Below, piece by piece: positions 39,942 through 51,262 of a stretch of DNA of 64,000 bases (positions within the stretch are counted from its first letter, which is position 1; the number at the start of each line of letters is the position of its first letter). The notes beneath the pieces were generated by a model. That model saw only the letters and a program-made list of their open reading frames with translations. It did not search any database and had not been told where the DNA came from. The DNA comes from Prorocentrum cordatum. Its lineage: Eukaryota > Sar > Dinophyceae > Prorocentrales > Prorocentraceae. A program made the translations under genes and the position numbers. The DNA lies in assembly GCA_963575745.1 (NCBI GenBank), contig CAUYUJ010017794.1, positions 87,761 to 151,760 of the forward strand, in the 5' to 3' direction.

Positions 39942-40533
39942 ACACGGCCCCCGCAGCAATAACAGGAACCAGTTCATGTAATGGGCTGGCACAGAGGACA
40001 ACAGGGAGGGTTTGAAGATATTCGGATGGCCTGCGTCCAAGGTGGAGACTGCGCTGCGCAACTGCCAGAAGGGCAGGACGAATGCCAAACCGATCCCGCG
40101 CTGAAATTTGACGCTGAAGGACTTCTCTGGCTGGTTCCTCAATGGCGCCCTCCGCCTGATGATTGGCGCGCTCCACATGCGCGGGGTGCTGTGGGTCGGG
40201 AAGTCCAGAGTTGGCAAGAGCAACGGTTCGAAGGCGCTTGCTTGGGTTCATTCGGCGTACAGCATACAGAAGAAGGGCACCGCCGATGGGATCGCTTTCC
40301 TGACGGTGAAGCACATGGATTTCTTCGAGGGCGAGCCGACGGCGGAGATCCTCCCTTGCATTTTCGACGACGGCCTGCTTCAGAAGGTTCGGTGGCCTGG
40401 CGTGGCCCGCGGCATTGCCGCCCGCGGCTTCCAGGGAGACTGCGGTTCTTCCCGCCGCATCGCCCTCCCAAGTGGAAGTCGCGGTGGCGTTGGTGATCGG
40501 GCGAACGCTTGGCCGCTTGAAGGTATCCGCTGA
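39856..40533 (+). pseudogene. P-loop NTPase (SF3-helicase/Rep-like) segment with two in-frame stops
   Basis: One frame carries a continuous-looking protein interrupted by TAA at 39979-39981 and TGA at 40102-40104. Downstream, MRGVLWVGKSRVGKSNG (about 40177-40227) is a Walker A motif. About 48 residues after its GKS, EILPCIFDDGLL (about 40345-40380) fits a Walker B with paired Asp. This spacing and order resemble superfamily 3 helicases of Rep proteins, which act in rolling-circle replication; the family assignment is inference. The upstream part lacks a clear HUH nuclease motif. After about 40430 the frame loses sense and the protein continues in the 40415-41590 frame. Non-functional as it stands. 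Confidence 0.5.
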
Positions 40534-41590
40534 TGTGCTCAAGGCTTTCTTGAACCCCGAGGAAGACGGCGCTCTGCTGTGGGCTCGGTGGGGCGGCTGC
40601 GCTTTCGAGCAAGGGCCGTGCAGACAGGCCGTCGCGAACCCCTGCGACAGCGACGCGGAGAAGGCGGCGCTGGATGCCGCGACGCTAAACAAGCGCGGCC
40701 TCGACCTGATCAAGCGTATCATCGCGCCGTCTCTGGGGGATGTCGGGGCAGAGGAGGACTTCGACGCCATCCTCGCCAGGGCGCACGTCATCGTGGTGAC
40801 GGACCTCGGCGTGCATTGGCGCGTGGCATCCGCCAGCCTGCAGGGCGGTGCAGAGTTCATGCCGTGGCCCAACCCCAGGAGCCCCGACCTCTTCGTCAGC
40901 GAAGCGCGGGACACGACGTCGCCAGCCATCCGCCCGCTCCCCTCAGATTACGCCGACAAGATGGCTTGGTCGATTGGGTGCATGAGCAATGTGGTCGCGG
41001 GCCTTGACGCGCCCACTATTGCGACTGTCCATGTTGCTCCTATCTTCGGCGATGGCCCTGCGCGCGTTGTCTCCGCTGTCGGCAACGTTTCAGGGTTCGA
41101 TCCAGGCGCGGCCAGCGCTCCGCCAGCCGCCGCGGCCGCTTCGGCGTTTTCCCAGTCGCCAGCCGAGTTGTCCCAGGCGTTCGGCTTCGGCGGCGGAATG
41201 GGCGAACCGCCAGAAGACAGCTCGCGCGCCGCCAGCTCCGCGCAGCCCAACATCGTTGGGCGTTGCGGCGAGCTCACCAAGGAGGACCAGGACGAGCAGC
41301 TCGCGATTTTCAAGAGCCTCGCCAAGGCGCACCACGGTGCGTTCGAGGACTTGTCCTCGCCTCCGCCAGTGAAGAGGGCGAGGGGGCTCATGATGGGCTG
41401 CGGTGGTCCGTTGTCACCCGTGGATGCCGATGAGCAGAGGGCGATCTTCGCTTCCATTGCCGCCTCGGCCCACGGTGAAACGATCGACGTCGAGGATGAC
41501 GACGGTCTGTCGGCAGAGCTCGCGCGCGTGCTTGACGAGGGGGGGCCGCCCTCTGAGTCGGCGACGGCGCGCCGCAGCGAGGCTGACTGA
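40415..41590 (+). CDS. 3' part of the P-loop gene
   Basis: A 391-residue frame; the nominal start is not real because the protein enters from the previous frame near 40430. Early blocks: VALVIGRTLGRLKVSADVLK, FLNPEEDGALLWARWGGC (residues about 25-70), then AEEDFDAILARAHVIVVTDL and HWRVASASLQGGAEFMPWPN. The C-terminal 150 residues are Ala/Ser-rich with two similar blocks, DQDEQLAIFKSLAKAHHG and DADEQRAIFASIAASAHGE, each after a Gly-rich segment, and a basic VKRARG. The repeated DEQxAIFxSxA motif suggests a short protein-binding repeat. No family recognised for this part. Confidence 0.55.
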   Translation: MPPAASRETAVLPAASPSQVEVAVALVIGRTLGRLKVSADVLKAFLNPEEDGALLWARWGGCAFEQGPCRQAVANPCDSDAEKAALDAATLNKRGLDLIKRIIAPSLGDVGAEEDFDAILARAHVIVVTDLGVHWRVASASLQGGAEFMPWPNPRSPDLFVSEARDTTSPAIRPLPSDYADKMAWSIGCMSNVVAGLDAPTIATVHVAPIFGDGPARVVSAVGNVSGFDPGAASAPPAAAAASAFSQSPAELSQAFGFGGGMGEPPEDSSRAASSAQPNIVGRCGELTKEDQDEQLAIFKSLAKAHHGAFEDLSSPPPVKRARGLMMGCGGPLSPVDADEQRAIFASIAASAHGETIDVEDDDGLSAELARVLDEGGPPSESATARRSEAD

Positions 41591-42334
41591 GGAGGCGGCC
41601 GCGCCGTGCGAGCGCGCATGATGCGCGACGCAGTCGTAGCCGATGGCAGTCGGTGCGATGTGTGCGCGCACGTATGAACCACCATCTTTTGTAGACCTCT
41701 ATGCGTGCGCTCCGCCTGGAAACATAGCAACGCAACGGTTGCGACATATTGGATAGCAATCGGTGGAATTGCGGTACCTACCCCCATGCTGACGGCCGGC
41801 GGCATAACGGAGGAGGGGGAGAGGGGAAGGAGGAGAAGAAGGAGGGGAGGGGGAGGAGAAGAGGGAGAAGGTGGAGGCGGAGGAGGAGGAGGAGGAGGGG
41901 GAGGGGGTGGACGAGCAGGAGGAGGAGGAGGAGGAGGAGGAGGAGGAGACTGAGGAGGAGGAGGAGGAGGAGGAGGAGGCGAGATTAGCGAAATCGCCAA
42001 AATCAAAGAAAACCTTGAACAATAGAAAAACAAAAAAACCCAAACCCAAACAACAACCCCACAACAAAAACAACAATTATGATTTCTGGCGAATTTTGCC
42101 CGCCAGCCTTCCCAGAAATTCCCCAGATTTTTTTTTGGGTTTGTTTTTTGAAGGTTTTCTTTAGTTTCTGACGATTTCGATGATTCCGAGAAGGAATTGC
42201 ACGGGGGGGAGGAGGAGGAAGAGGAGGAGGAGGAGGAGAGAGAGGAAGAGACAGGAGAAGGGAACGGAGAAAGAAGATATCGATCGGCTGCGGTAAAGAC
42301 GAATATGTATGATCATGTGTTGGGGGGGGCTACC

Positions 42335-42370
<36 letters not shown>

Positions 42371-42424
42371 GTCATATATATATATATATATGTACATTTA
42401 GATAGTTACTACAATAACGTGACA
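41591..42424. repeat. GGA microsatellites, A-rich stretch and (TA)n
   Basis: GGA at about 41805-41980 and 42207-42260; A/C-rich CAAAAAAACCCAAACCCAAA at 42028-42080; (TA)n at 42337-42390. No gene. Confidence 0.8.
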
Positions 42425-42760
42425 CACATTAGACGATCACGGGGCAACCGCGAGACAACTGCGGGACAACCAAGGGGCAACCACTGGGCAGCCACCGCGA
42501 AAAGCAGTTGACAATCACGGGACAATGGCGGGACAACCACGGGACAGCCTTGGGACAATCGCGGGACAACGGGACAACTACGGGCAACCACGGGACAAGC
42601 GCGGAGCAACCACGGGGCAACCCCAGGGCAACCACGAAACAACCACGGAGCAACCTCGGAACAACCAGGGGGCAACTGCGGGACAACCATGGGGCGACCG
42701 CGGGCTCATCATGGGACAACCACCGGAGAATCATCGGGACAACCGCGGGACAAAATCCCG
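42425..42760. repeat. Degenerate tandem GGGACAACCGC repeat
   Basis: About 30 imperfect units of 10-12 bp (CGCGGGACAAC / ACGGGGCAACC). Confidence 0.85.
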
Positions 42761-43134
42761 CTCACGCCAGCTGACGCCGAAGGGGGGTGGGGTGGCAAAG
42801 TGCTCTCCCCTGGGCCTGGCTGGGAGGGAGGAGCCCTCGAAGCCTCGCCCCGCCTCGCCCGCGCGCGCGCGTCGCGCACGACACCTGGCGAAACCGAGGC
42901 CGCTAGTCCAGGGTGGGAGGCTCCGCTTCGCTCGGTCCCTCCCCGAGCCTCGGATCCATTGCCTCCCGGGTCGTGCCCCAGGATCTCGAGGACCTTTCGA
43001 GGAGCGGGGAACGCGAGCGGGTGCCCGCCCGCAAGGGGCGGGTCAGGCGTCTCCTCCCTCCTCCCTCCTCCCGTCTCCCTCCGTCTTCCTCCCTCCTCCC
43101 TTCTCCCTCCTCCCTCCTCCCTCCTCCCCCTGCC

Positions 43135-43165
<31 letters not shown>

Positions 43166-43900
43166 CTCGTCCTCTTTCTCCTCCTCCTCCTCTTTCTCCT
43201 CCTCCTCCTCCTCCTCTTTCTCCTCCTCCTCGTCCTCCTCCTCCTCTTTCTCCTCCTCCTCCTCCTCCTGCTCCCCCGTGAGCCGGGGGCAGGGCTCCAG
43301 CAGCTCCGGGCCTGGGTGCGGGCGACCCCCGGCGGTGCAGTCTCTGCCGAGAAGGAGGGACACCCAGGTACCCATCGGTCGTTGAAGGCCGGATTTTTTT
43401 GGGATTCCCGGCTTCCAGTCTCATTTCAGCGCCTTCCTATTTCAATGATCGAGTGGCGTCGCTTTTCCCGTCCTCCTCAAGGGGCAGGCGGACACCCGAT
43501 CTACTCTCAACGCTTTCCTGCTTCATGTTTCTACCTGCTTCTTCCGACTGGCGTGTGCACCTCTTGAGTCGCGGCGCAGAGGAACCTCGGGCCCGGGCAG
43601 CAGGTGAAAGTGCTAATCTCACACGGACTTATAGCCGAAAGAGCAGCAGTGCGACGAGTCGCACGCTGTAAAATGTGCAGAAGATGAGTGGTGTAGTGAT
43701 GGAACTGTAATCCTAAGTATGCGCATGCAGTAGAGATACATGCCAAGAAACATCCTGCTTGCCTCCACAGTGCCCTCGGTTTCTTGGGTTTCGATGGTTT
43801 TGCTATGGGAAGCGTGACGTTCCCTCACCAAAAATCAGCGGACGTTCTTGGGTCTCAGGGTTGGGGTTCTTGTGGAAGGTTTCTTGTGGTCGAGCTCCTA
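42761..43900. other. No gene recognised; CCT microsatellite inside
   Basis: CCT/CTC tract at about 43050-43275; flanking sequence shows nothing I can name. Confidence 0.6.
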
Positions 43901-44000
43901 NNNNNNNNNNNNNNNNNNNNNNNNNNNNNNNNNNNNNNNNNNNNNNNNNNNNNNNNNNNNNNNNNNNNNNNNNNNNNNNNNNNNNNNNNNNNNNNNNNNN
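43901..44000. other. Scaffold gap, 100 N
   Basis: Exactly 100 undefined bases, a conventional unknown-length gap; ORFs across it are meaningless. Confidence 0.99.
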
Positions 44001-44282
44001 TTAGTCCCGCTTCATCCGGCTCAGTCCCGCTTAATCCGCGGCCTCATCCGGCGCAGCAGCCCCCCCGTGGGGCTCAATTCTCCCGAATCCTTCTTGCGAA
44101 GATCTCCCAGCAGGTGCCTTCTATCTAAGGGGGTGATGACCAGGGGGGGTGGATGTCATGGCGGGGGCCATGATGCCTCCCCAGATCTCGTGGCGCCTCT
44201 TCTTGTTTCGGTGCGTCCCCGCCCCCCCCCCCTTGGGGCCGCGCTCGTGCCGCCGTTCATGATCTGCGGGCCCCGACGCCCC

Positions 44283-44560
44283 CGAAGCTGATTCGATCCG
44301 ATCGATCTGGCCTGATTCGACATCGATCCGATCCGACCTCTGATCGATCCGATCTGGCATCTGGCCAGTCCGATTCGGCATCGGCCCGATCGGATCTGAT
44401 CGATCCGATCCGGCATCTGATCGATCCGAACGATCCGATTCGATCCCGCTTCCCGATTCTAACCCGTTTCCCGACGTCGAATCGGGTCGACCCGATCCGA
44501 TCCGATCGATCCGAGTCGGCATCGATCCGATCCGATCCGATCGGATTTGATCCGTCGTGC
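44283..44560. repeat. GATC-rich tandem repeat (GATCCGATC)
   Basis: Dense GATCCGATCGATCTGG-type words read the same on both strands; a natural inverted-repeat-rich array. Confidence 0.8.
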
Positions 44561-44665
44561 CCAGCGACGCCCACCATACCAGGCCCGCAGCCCCCTTCCA
44601 TGGGGCATCCGCAGTGCGTCGCCGTCGTCGTCGCCGCTGCCGCCGCCGCTGCCGTCGTATTAGTC

Positions 44666-44846
44666 TTAAGTCGGGCCTGTTCCCCTACAAGGGGATTTTC
44701 GACGAAAAATAAAACATACCCGAAAAATCGTCCAAAAATAGACTGGGGACTATTTTTTGAGTATTTTTTGGCCTTGTTGGGGTATTTTTGGGGTATTCTT
44801 TATTTTTCGTCGAAAATCCCCCTGTAGGGGGACAGGCCCGACTTAA
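44666..44846. mobile_element. 181-bp MITE of the TTAAGTCGGG family
   Basis: Terminal inverted repeats of 48 bp (TTAAGTCGGGCCTGT..ATTTTCGACGAAAAATAAA) differ at two positions. Flanks TATTAGTC (44658-44665) and TATTAGTT (44847-44854) form an 8-bp target duplication with one mismatch. The interior is AT-rich with AATAGACTGGGGACTATTTT. It has no coding capacity. The 6770-7662 element has the same ends and an exact 8-bp duplication. Confidence 0.9.
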
Positions 44847-44854
44847 TATTAGTT

Positions 44855-45175
44855 GTCGGCGTCGTCGTCGTCGTCGTGGTGGTCGTGGTCGCCGCCGCCG
44901 CCGTCGTCGCCGTCGTCGGCGTCGTCGTCGTCGTCGTTGTCGTCGCCCGCGGTGGCCCGCCGCCCCTTCTCAAGAGCCACGGAGCGCGGCCCGTGCCCGA
45001 GCGCCCCCGCGTGCCCGCGCGCCTGACGCGGAGGGGCCGCGGGGGGGGGGGCAGGCAGAGGGACCCCCGAGGAAGGGTGTCCTCCTCCTCCTCCTCCTTC
45101 TCCTCTCTCTCGTCCTCCTCCTCCTCCTCCTCTCTCTCGTCCTCCTCCTCCTCCTCCTCCCTCCCGATCCTGGAC
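44855..45175. repeat. GTC/GCC microsatellite, then CCT microsatellite
   Basis: GTCGTC at 44857-44945; CCT/CTC at 45080-45168. Confidence 0.85.
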
Positions 45176-45204
45176 GGGCCCACTTCGGGGGCCCAGAGTC
45201 GCCG

Positions 45205-45600
45205 AGGAAGCATACGGCAGGTTCGCGTCGTGTCGACGCGGCGGCGACCCCGCCGCCAGCGATCAACGCTGAACGCCGGCGGCGGCCCAGAATCGGTCGA
45301 TGTTGAATGACCGGACGCTGCGGAATCGGCCGATCGTTCAAGGTCGAACGATCCTCGCGGTGTCAGGAACCAACGCCCGGGTCGACACGGCACGAACCTG
45401 TTGTCCGGCAGGCTCGCGCCGCGTCGGCGCGGCGGACGGTCCCGCCGCGGACGTTGCAGGCTCAACGCTGCCGACGGCCCAGAATCGGCCAGCATGGAGC
45501 GATCCAGCGATCGAGAGGCCGCCGATGGTTCAGGGTGGAGCGATCTGCGCGGTGTCAGGAACTGGCGCTGGGGTCGTCACGGCACCGGCCCGCCGCACAG
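45205..45600. repeat. Two tandem copies of a unit of about 197 bp
   Basis: GGCAGG(T/C)TCGCG.CG.GTCG.CGCGGCGG starts near 45208 and 45405. CGGCCCAGAATCGG and CGGTGTCAGGAAC also repeat at the same spacing. Confidence 0.65.
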
Positions 45601-45854
45601 AAAGAAAGGGTCGAGGATCGAAAGGGCAAGAGCGGCACCTGTCCGTCACTGCATCGTTTCGGGACCCCCAAGGGACAGGCCCCCCAAGGGTCAGGCCTCG
45701 GTGGCGCCGCGCGCCGGGGGCGGGGCGGCCTAGCGCGGAACCAAGAAGTCCGTGCGGACTTCCAAACGTTGATGTTTATCAGAGTGAGGGGGCCGAACGG
45801 TCATTCATTGTCCCTGGGTGCGTGGCCGAAAAAGGAATTCGTGGTGAGAATTCT

Positions 45855-45897
45855 GCTTGTATCGTGGTTGTTGTTGTAGTTGTAGTAGTAGTAGTAG

Positions 45898-45938
<41 letters not shown>

Positions 45939-46311
45939 GCTGTTGTTGTTGTTGTTGTTGTTGTTATTGTTGCTGCTGCTATTGCTGCTGCTGCTGTTGC
46001 TGCTGCTGCTGTTGTTGTTGCTGCTGCTACTGCTGTTATTGTTGCTGCTGTTGCTGTTGATGTTGTTGTTGGTGTTGGTGTTGGTGTTGGTGTTGTTGTA
46101 GTGGTTGTCTTTGTTGTAGTGGTTGTCGTTGTCGTTGTCGTCGTCATCGTCGTTGTTGTTGTTGCTGCTGTTGTTGTTGATGTTGTTGTTGTGGTTGTTG
46201 TTATTGTTATTGTTATTGCTTATTGCGGTTGTTGCTATTGTTGTTGTTATTATTGTTGTTGTTGTTGTTGTTGTTGTGGTTGTTGCTATCGTTGTTTGTT
46301 GTTGTTGTTGT

Positions 46312-46356
<45 letters not shown>

Positions 46357-46376
46357 CGTCGTCGTCGTCGTCGTCG

Positions 46377-46465
<89 letters not shown>
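45855..46465. repeat. (TTG)n microsatellite with GCT and GTC variants
   Basis: About 600 bp of TTG-type trinucleotides; poly-Val, poly-Cys, poly-Leu and poly-Asn ORFs are by-products. Confidence 0.95.
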
Positions 46466-46659
46466 CGCGAGGACACTACTGGAGGCCCGTTGCTCGACCC
46501 CCCCCCCGAGCAACACCACGGGGCCACGCACGGGCCCTGCAGGGCCCCTGGTCCGAGCAACGCCACGAGGCCTCGCCAGACCGCTGCGGGGGTCTGCAGG
46601 GCCCGGCGGCGTTGCTCGGCAGGTCCTTTCGGGACTGTTGCGGAGCCCCATACAGGCCC

Positions 46660-49600
46660 CAAAGGGCGCACCCCTCTCACGGATCGTGGCCCTGGCCCCA
46701 CAGGGAGCTCCACCGAGTTTTGATTTCGGCACACCCCTCTCGAGGATCGTGGCTCAGGGAGCTCCACCGAAGCTTGGTTTCGGCGCACCCCTCTCACGGA
46801 TTGTGGCCCTGGCCCCACAGGGAGCTCCACCGAGGCTCCATTTCGGCACACCCCTCTCGAGGATCTTGGCCCTGGCCCCACAGGGAGCTCCACCGAAGTT
46901 TGATTTCGGCGCACCCCTCTCACGGATCGTGGCCCTGGCCCCACAGGCAGCTCCACCGAGGCTCCATTTCGGCACACCCCTCTCGAGGATCGTGGCCCTG
47001 GCCCCACAGGGAGCTCCACCGAAGCTCGACTTCGGCACATTCCTCTCGAGGATCGTGGCCCTGGCCCCACAGGGAGCTCCACCGAAGCTTGGTTTCGGCG
47101 CACCCCTCTCACGGATCGTGGCCCTGGCCCCACAGGGAGCTCCACCGAGGCTTCATTTCGGCACACCCCTCTCGAGGATCGTGGCCCTGGCTCAACAGGG
47201 AGCTCCACCGAGGCTTCATTTTGGCACACCTCTCTCGAGGATCGTAGCTGTGGCCCTACAAGGGGCTCCACAGAGGCTGCACTTCGGCACACCCCTCTCG
47301 AGGATCGTGGCCTTGGTCCCACAGGGAGCTCCACCGAAACTTGATTTCGGCGCACCCCTCTCACGGATCGTGGCCCTGGCCCCACAGGGAACCCCACCGA
47401 GGCTTCATTTCGGCACACCTCTCTCGAGGATCGTAGCCCTGGTCCCACAGGGAGCTCCACCGAGGCTTGATTTCGGCACACCCCTCTCACGGATCGTGGC
47501 TCAGTGAGCTCCACCGAAACTTGATTTCGGCGCACCCCTCTCACGGATCGTGGCCCTGGCCCCACAGGGAGCTCCACCGAGGCTCGATTTCGGCACACAT
47601 TTCTCGAGGATCGTAGCTGTGGCCCCACAGGGAGCTCCACCGAAGCTTGGTTTCGGCGCACCCCTCTTACGGAGCGTGGCCCTGGCCCCACAGGGAGCTC
47701 CACCGAGGTTTCACTTCGGCACACCCCTCTCGAGGATCGTAGCTCTGGCCCCACAGGGAGCTCCACCGAATGTGGATTTCGGCGCAAGCCCTCTCGAGGA
47801 TCGTGGCCCTGGCCCCGCAGGGGCCTCCACCGAGGCTTCACTTCGGCACACACCTCTCGAGGATCGTGGCCCTGGCCCCACAGGCAGCTCCACCGAGGCT
47901 CCATTTCGGCACACCCCTCTCGAGGATCGTGGCCCTGGCCCCACAGGGAGCTCCACCGAAGCTTGGTTTCGGCGCACCACTCTCACGGATCGTGGCCCTG
48001 GCCCCACAGGGAGCTCCACCGATGCTTCATTTCGGTACACCCCTCTCGAGGATCGTGGCCCTGGCTCAACAGGGAGCTCCACCGAGGCTTCATTTTGGCA
48101 CACCCCTCTCGAGGATCGTAGCTCTGGCCCTACAAGGGGCTCCACAGAGGCTGCACTTCGGCACACCCCTCTCGAGAATCGCGGCCTTGGTCCCACAGGG
48201 AGCTCCACCGAAACTTGATTTCGGCGCACCCCTCTCACGGATCGTGGCCCTGGCCCCACAGGCAGCTCCACCGAGGCTTCATTTCGGCACACCCCTCTCG
48301 AGGATCGTAGCCCTGGCCCCACAGGGAGCTCCACCGAGGCTTGATTTCGGCACACCCCTCTCACGGATCGTGGCTCAGGGAGCTCCACCGAAACTTGATT
48401 TCGGCGCACCCCTCTCACGGATCGTGGCCCTGGCCCCACAGGGAGCTCCACCGAGGCCCGATTTCGGCACACCCCTCTCGAGGATCGGGGGGGGCCCTGG
48501 CCCCACAGGGAGCTCCACCGAAGCTTGGTTTCGGTGCACCCCTCTCTGGCCCCACAGGGAGCTCCACCGAGGCTTCACTTCGGCACACCCCTCTCGAGGA
48601 TCGTAGCTCTGGCCCCACAGGGTGCTCCACCGAATGTGGATTTCGGCGCAAGCCCTCTCACGGATCGTGGCCCTGGCCCCACAGGGGCCTCCACCGAGGC
48701 TTCACTTCGGCACACCCCTGTCGAGGATCGTGTCCCTGGTCCCACAGGGAACTCCACCGAAGTTTGATTTCGGCGCACCCCTCTCACGGATCGTGGCCCT
48801 GACCCCATTGTGAGCTCCACCGAGGCTTGATTTCGGCACACCCCTCTCGAGGATCGTGGCCCTGGCCCCACAGGGAGCTCAACCGAAGTTTGATTTCGGC
48901 ACAGCCCTCTCGATGATGGTAGCTCTTGCCCTACAGGGGGCCCCACCGAGGCTTCACTTCGGCACACCCCTCTCGAGGATCGTGGCCCTGGCCCCACAGG
49001 CAGCTCCACCGAAGTTTGATTTCGGCGCACCCCTCTCACGGATCGTGGCCCTGGCCCCACAGGGGGCTCCACCGATGCTTCACTTTCGCACCCCCCAACA
49101 CGAGGATCGTGGGCCTGGCCCCACAGGGAGCTCCACCGAAGCTTGGTTTCGGCGCACCCCTCTCACGGATCGTGGCCCCGGCCCCACAGGGAGCTCCACC
49201 GAGGCTCCATTTCCGCACGCCACTCTCGAGGATCGTAGCTCTGGCCCCACAGGGAGCTCCACCGAAGGTGGACTTCGGCGCACCCCTCTCACGGATCGTG
49301 GCCCTGGCCCCACAGGCAGCTCCACCGAGGCTTCACTTCGGCACACCCCTCTCGAGGATCGTAGCTCTGGCCCCACAGGGAGCTCCACCGAATGTGGATT
49401 TCGGCGCACCTCTCTCACGGATCGTAGCGCTGGGCCCACAGGCAGCTCCACCGAGGCTCCATTTCGGCACACCCCTGTCGAGGATCGTGGCCCTGGCCCC
49501 ACAGGCAGCTCCACTGAAGTTTGATTTCGGCGCACCCCTCTCACGGATCGTGGCCCTGGCCACACATGGGGGCTCCACCGAGGCTTCACTTCGGCACACC

Positions 49601-50410
49601 ACTCTCGAGGATCGCGGCCCTGGCCCCACAGGGAGCTCCACCGAAGCTTGATTCCGGCGCACCCCTCTCACGGATCCTGGCCTTGACCCCACAGGGAACT
49701 TCACCGAGGCTTCATTTCGGCACACCCTTCTCGAGGATCGTGGGCCTGGCCCCACAGCGAGCTCCACCGAAGCTTGATTTCGGCGCATCCCTCTCACGGA
49801 TCGTGGCCCTGGCCCCACAGGGGGTTCCACCGAGGCTTCATTTCAGCACACCCCCCTTCGAGGATCGTGGCCCTGGCCCCACAGGGAGCTCCACCGAAGC
49901 TAGATTTCGGCGCACCCCTCTCACGGATCGTGGCCCTGGCCCCACAGGGAATTCCACCGAGGCTTCACTTCGGCACACCCCTCTCAAGGATCGTAGCTCT
50001 GGTCCCACAGGGAGCTCCACCGAAGCTTGATTTCGGCGCACCCCTCTCACGGATCGTGGCCCTGGCCCTACAGGGAGCTCCACCGAGGCTTCATTTCGGC
50101 ACATCTCTCTCGAGGATCGTGGCCCTGGCCCCATAGGGAGCTCCATCGAAGGTGGATTTCGGCGCACCCCTCTCACGGATCGATTTTCACCGAGGTTTCA
50201 TTTCGGCACGCCCCTCTCGAGGATCGTGGCCCTGGTTCCACAGGGAGCTCCACCGAAGCTTGATTTCGGCGCACCCCTCTCGAGGATCGCGTCCCTGGCC
50301 CCACAAGGAGCTCCACCGAGGCTTCATTTCGACACACCCCTCTCATGGATCGTGGCCCTGGCCCCACAGGGAGCTCCACCGAAGCTTGATTTCGGCGCAC
50401 CCTTCTCACA
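46660..50410. repeat. 63-bp satellite, alternating dimer, about 59 monomers
   Basis: Each monomer is GCTCCACCGA..TTTCGGC.CACCCCTCTC..GGATCGTGGCCCTGGCCCCACAGGGA. Two types alternate: one with GGCGCACCCCTCTCACGG, the other with GGCACACCCCTCTCGAGG. The higher-order unit is therefore 126 bp. Because 63 is a multiple of three, long ORFs run on both strands without being genes. Confidence 0.95.
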
Positions 50411-50966
50411 GGAGGAGGAGGAGGAGGGAGGCGGAACAATGAGGGGGACGACGCGGACGAGGTGTCAGAATCATGCCGCGGGGGCAAGTGGCCTGTGGGC
50501 TCGTGGCAGCCAGGCGTTCATACTTACGTTGCGTCTTGATCTGTCGATGCCAGCTCTTCTTAGCATTGAGGCGTAGCTGTTCCAACGGGTGGGATTGATC
50601 ACCCGCCAATCGGGGCGAAGAGGGGGAGGACGAAGGAGGAGGAAAAGGGGGGATGGGGTAGAGAAGGAGGAAGAGCATGAGAATGAGGAGGGAAGATGAG
50701 GAGGGAGTTGGACGAGGGAGGAAGGGGAGGGAGGAGGATGATGATGATGATGATGATGAGGAGGAGGAGGAGGAGGATGTGGAGGATGCGGAGGGGGATG
50801 GAGGAGGAGGGGAGGAACAGGGAGGAGGAGGGAGGCGGAGGAGTGAGGAGAAGGGAGCTGGAGCGGGTTAGGAGAAGGGAGCTGAAGGGAGAGCGAGGAG
50901 GAAGAGGAGGACGACGAAGGGGGAGAAGGAATATAATGTGTGTATCGGCGCGACGGCGACCCCAGC
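50411..50966. repeat. GGA/GAT low-complexity DNA
   Basis: GGA at 50409-50432, and GAGGAG/GATGAT at about 50630-50870. Confidence 0.75.
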
Positions 50967-51065
50967 GCAACAACTGCAACGTGTGGCCTGGGGCAGTGCG
51001 CTCGCCCCGGGGGCGAGGACACTCCCACGGGCCCCGCCGGGGTGGCCTGAGAGAGTGTCCTTGCG
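50967..51065 (+). repeat. 99-bp short interspersed repeat, copy 1
   Basis: 98 of 99 bases match 54984-55082. It contains an inverted pair AGGACACTC / GAGTGTCCT near its 3' end and runs directly into a (GAT)n tail. Confidence 0.85.
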
Positions 51066-51089
51066 ATGATGTTGTTGATGATGATGATC

Positions 51090-51154
<65 letters not shown>

Positions 51155-51203
51155 CCTGATGCTGATGCTGATGCTGATGCTGATGCTGATGAGGATGAGG
51201 ATG

Positions 51204-51257
<54 letters not shown>

Positions 51258-51262
51258 GTGAT
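51066..51262. repeat. (GAT)n microsatellite
   Basis: Nearly 200 bp of GAT with GCT and GAG variants, starting exactly at the end of the 99-bp repeat. Confidence 0.95.

Noticed and set aside
43759-44291. ORFs spanning the N gap
   Set aside because: The gap has unknown content and length, so frame continuity is meaningless.
46660-50410. Possible CRISPR-like array
   Set aside because: The units are contiguous satellite monomers with no unique spacers, in a eukaryotic genome.
46213-50487. Several ORFs of 150-560 residues on both strands
   Set aside because: The 63-bp satellite has a period divisible by three, which keeps frames open on both strands; the peptides are exact repeats of the unit.
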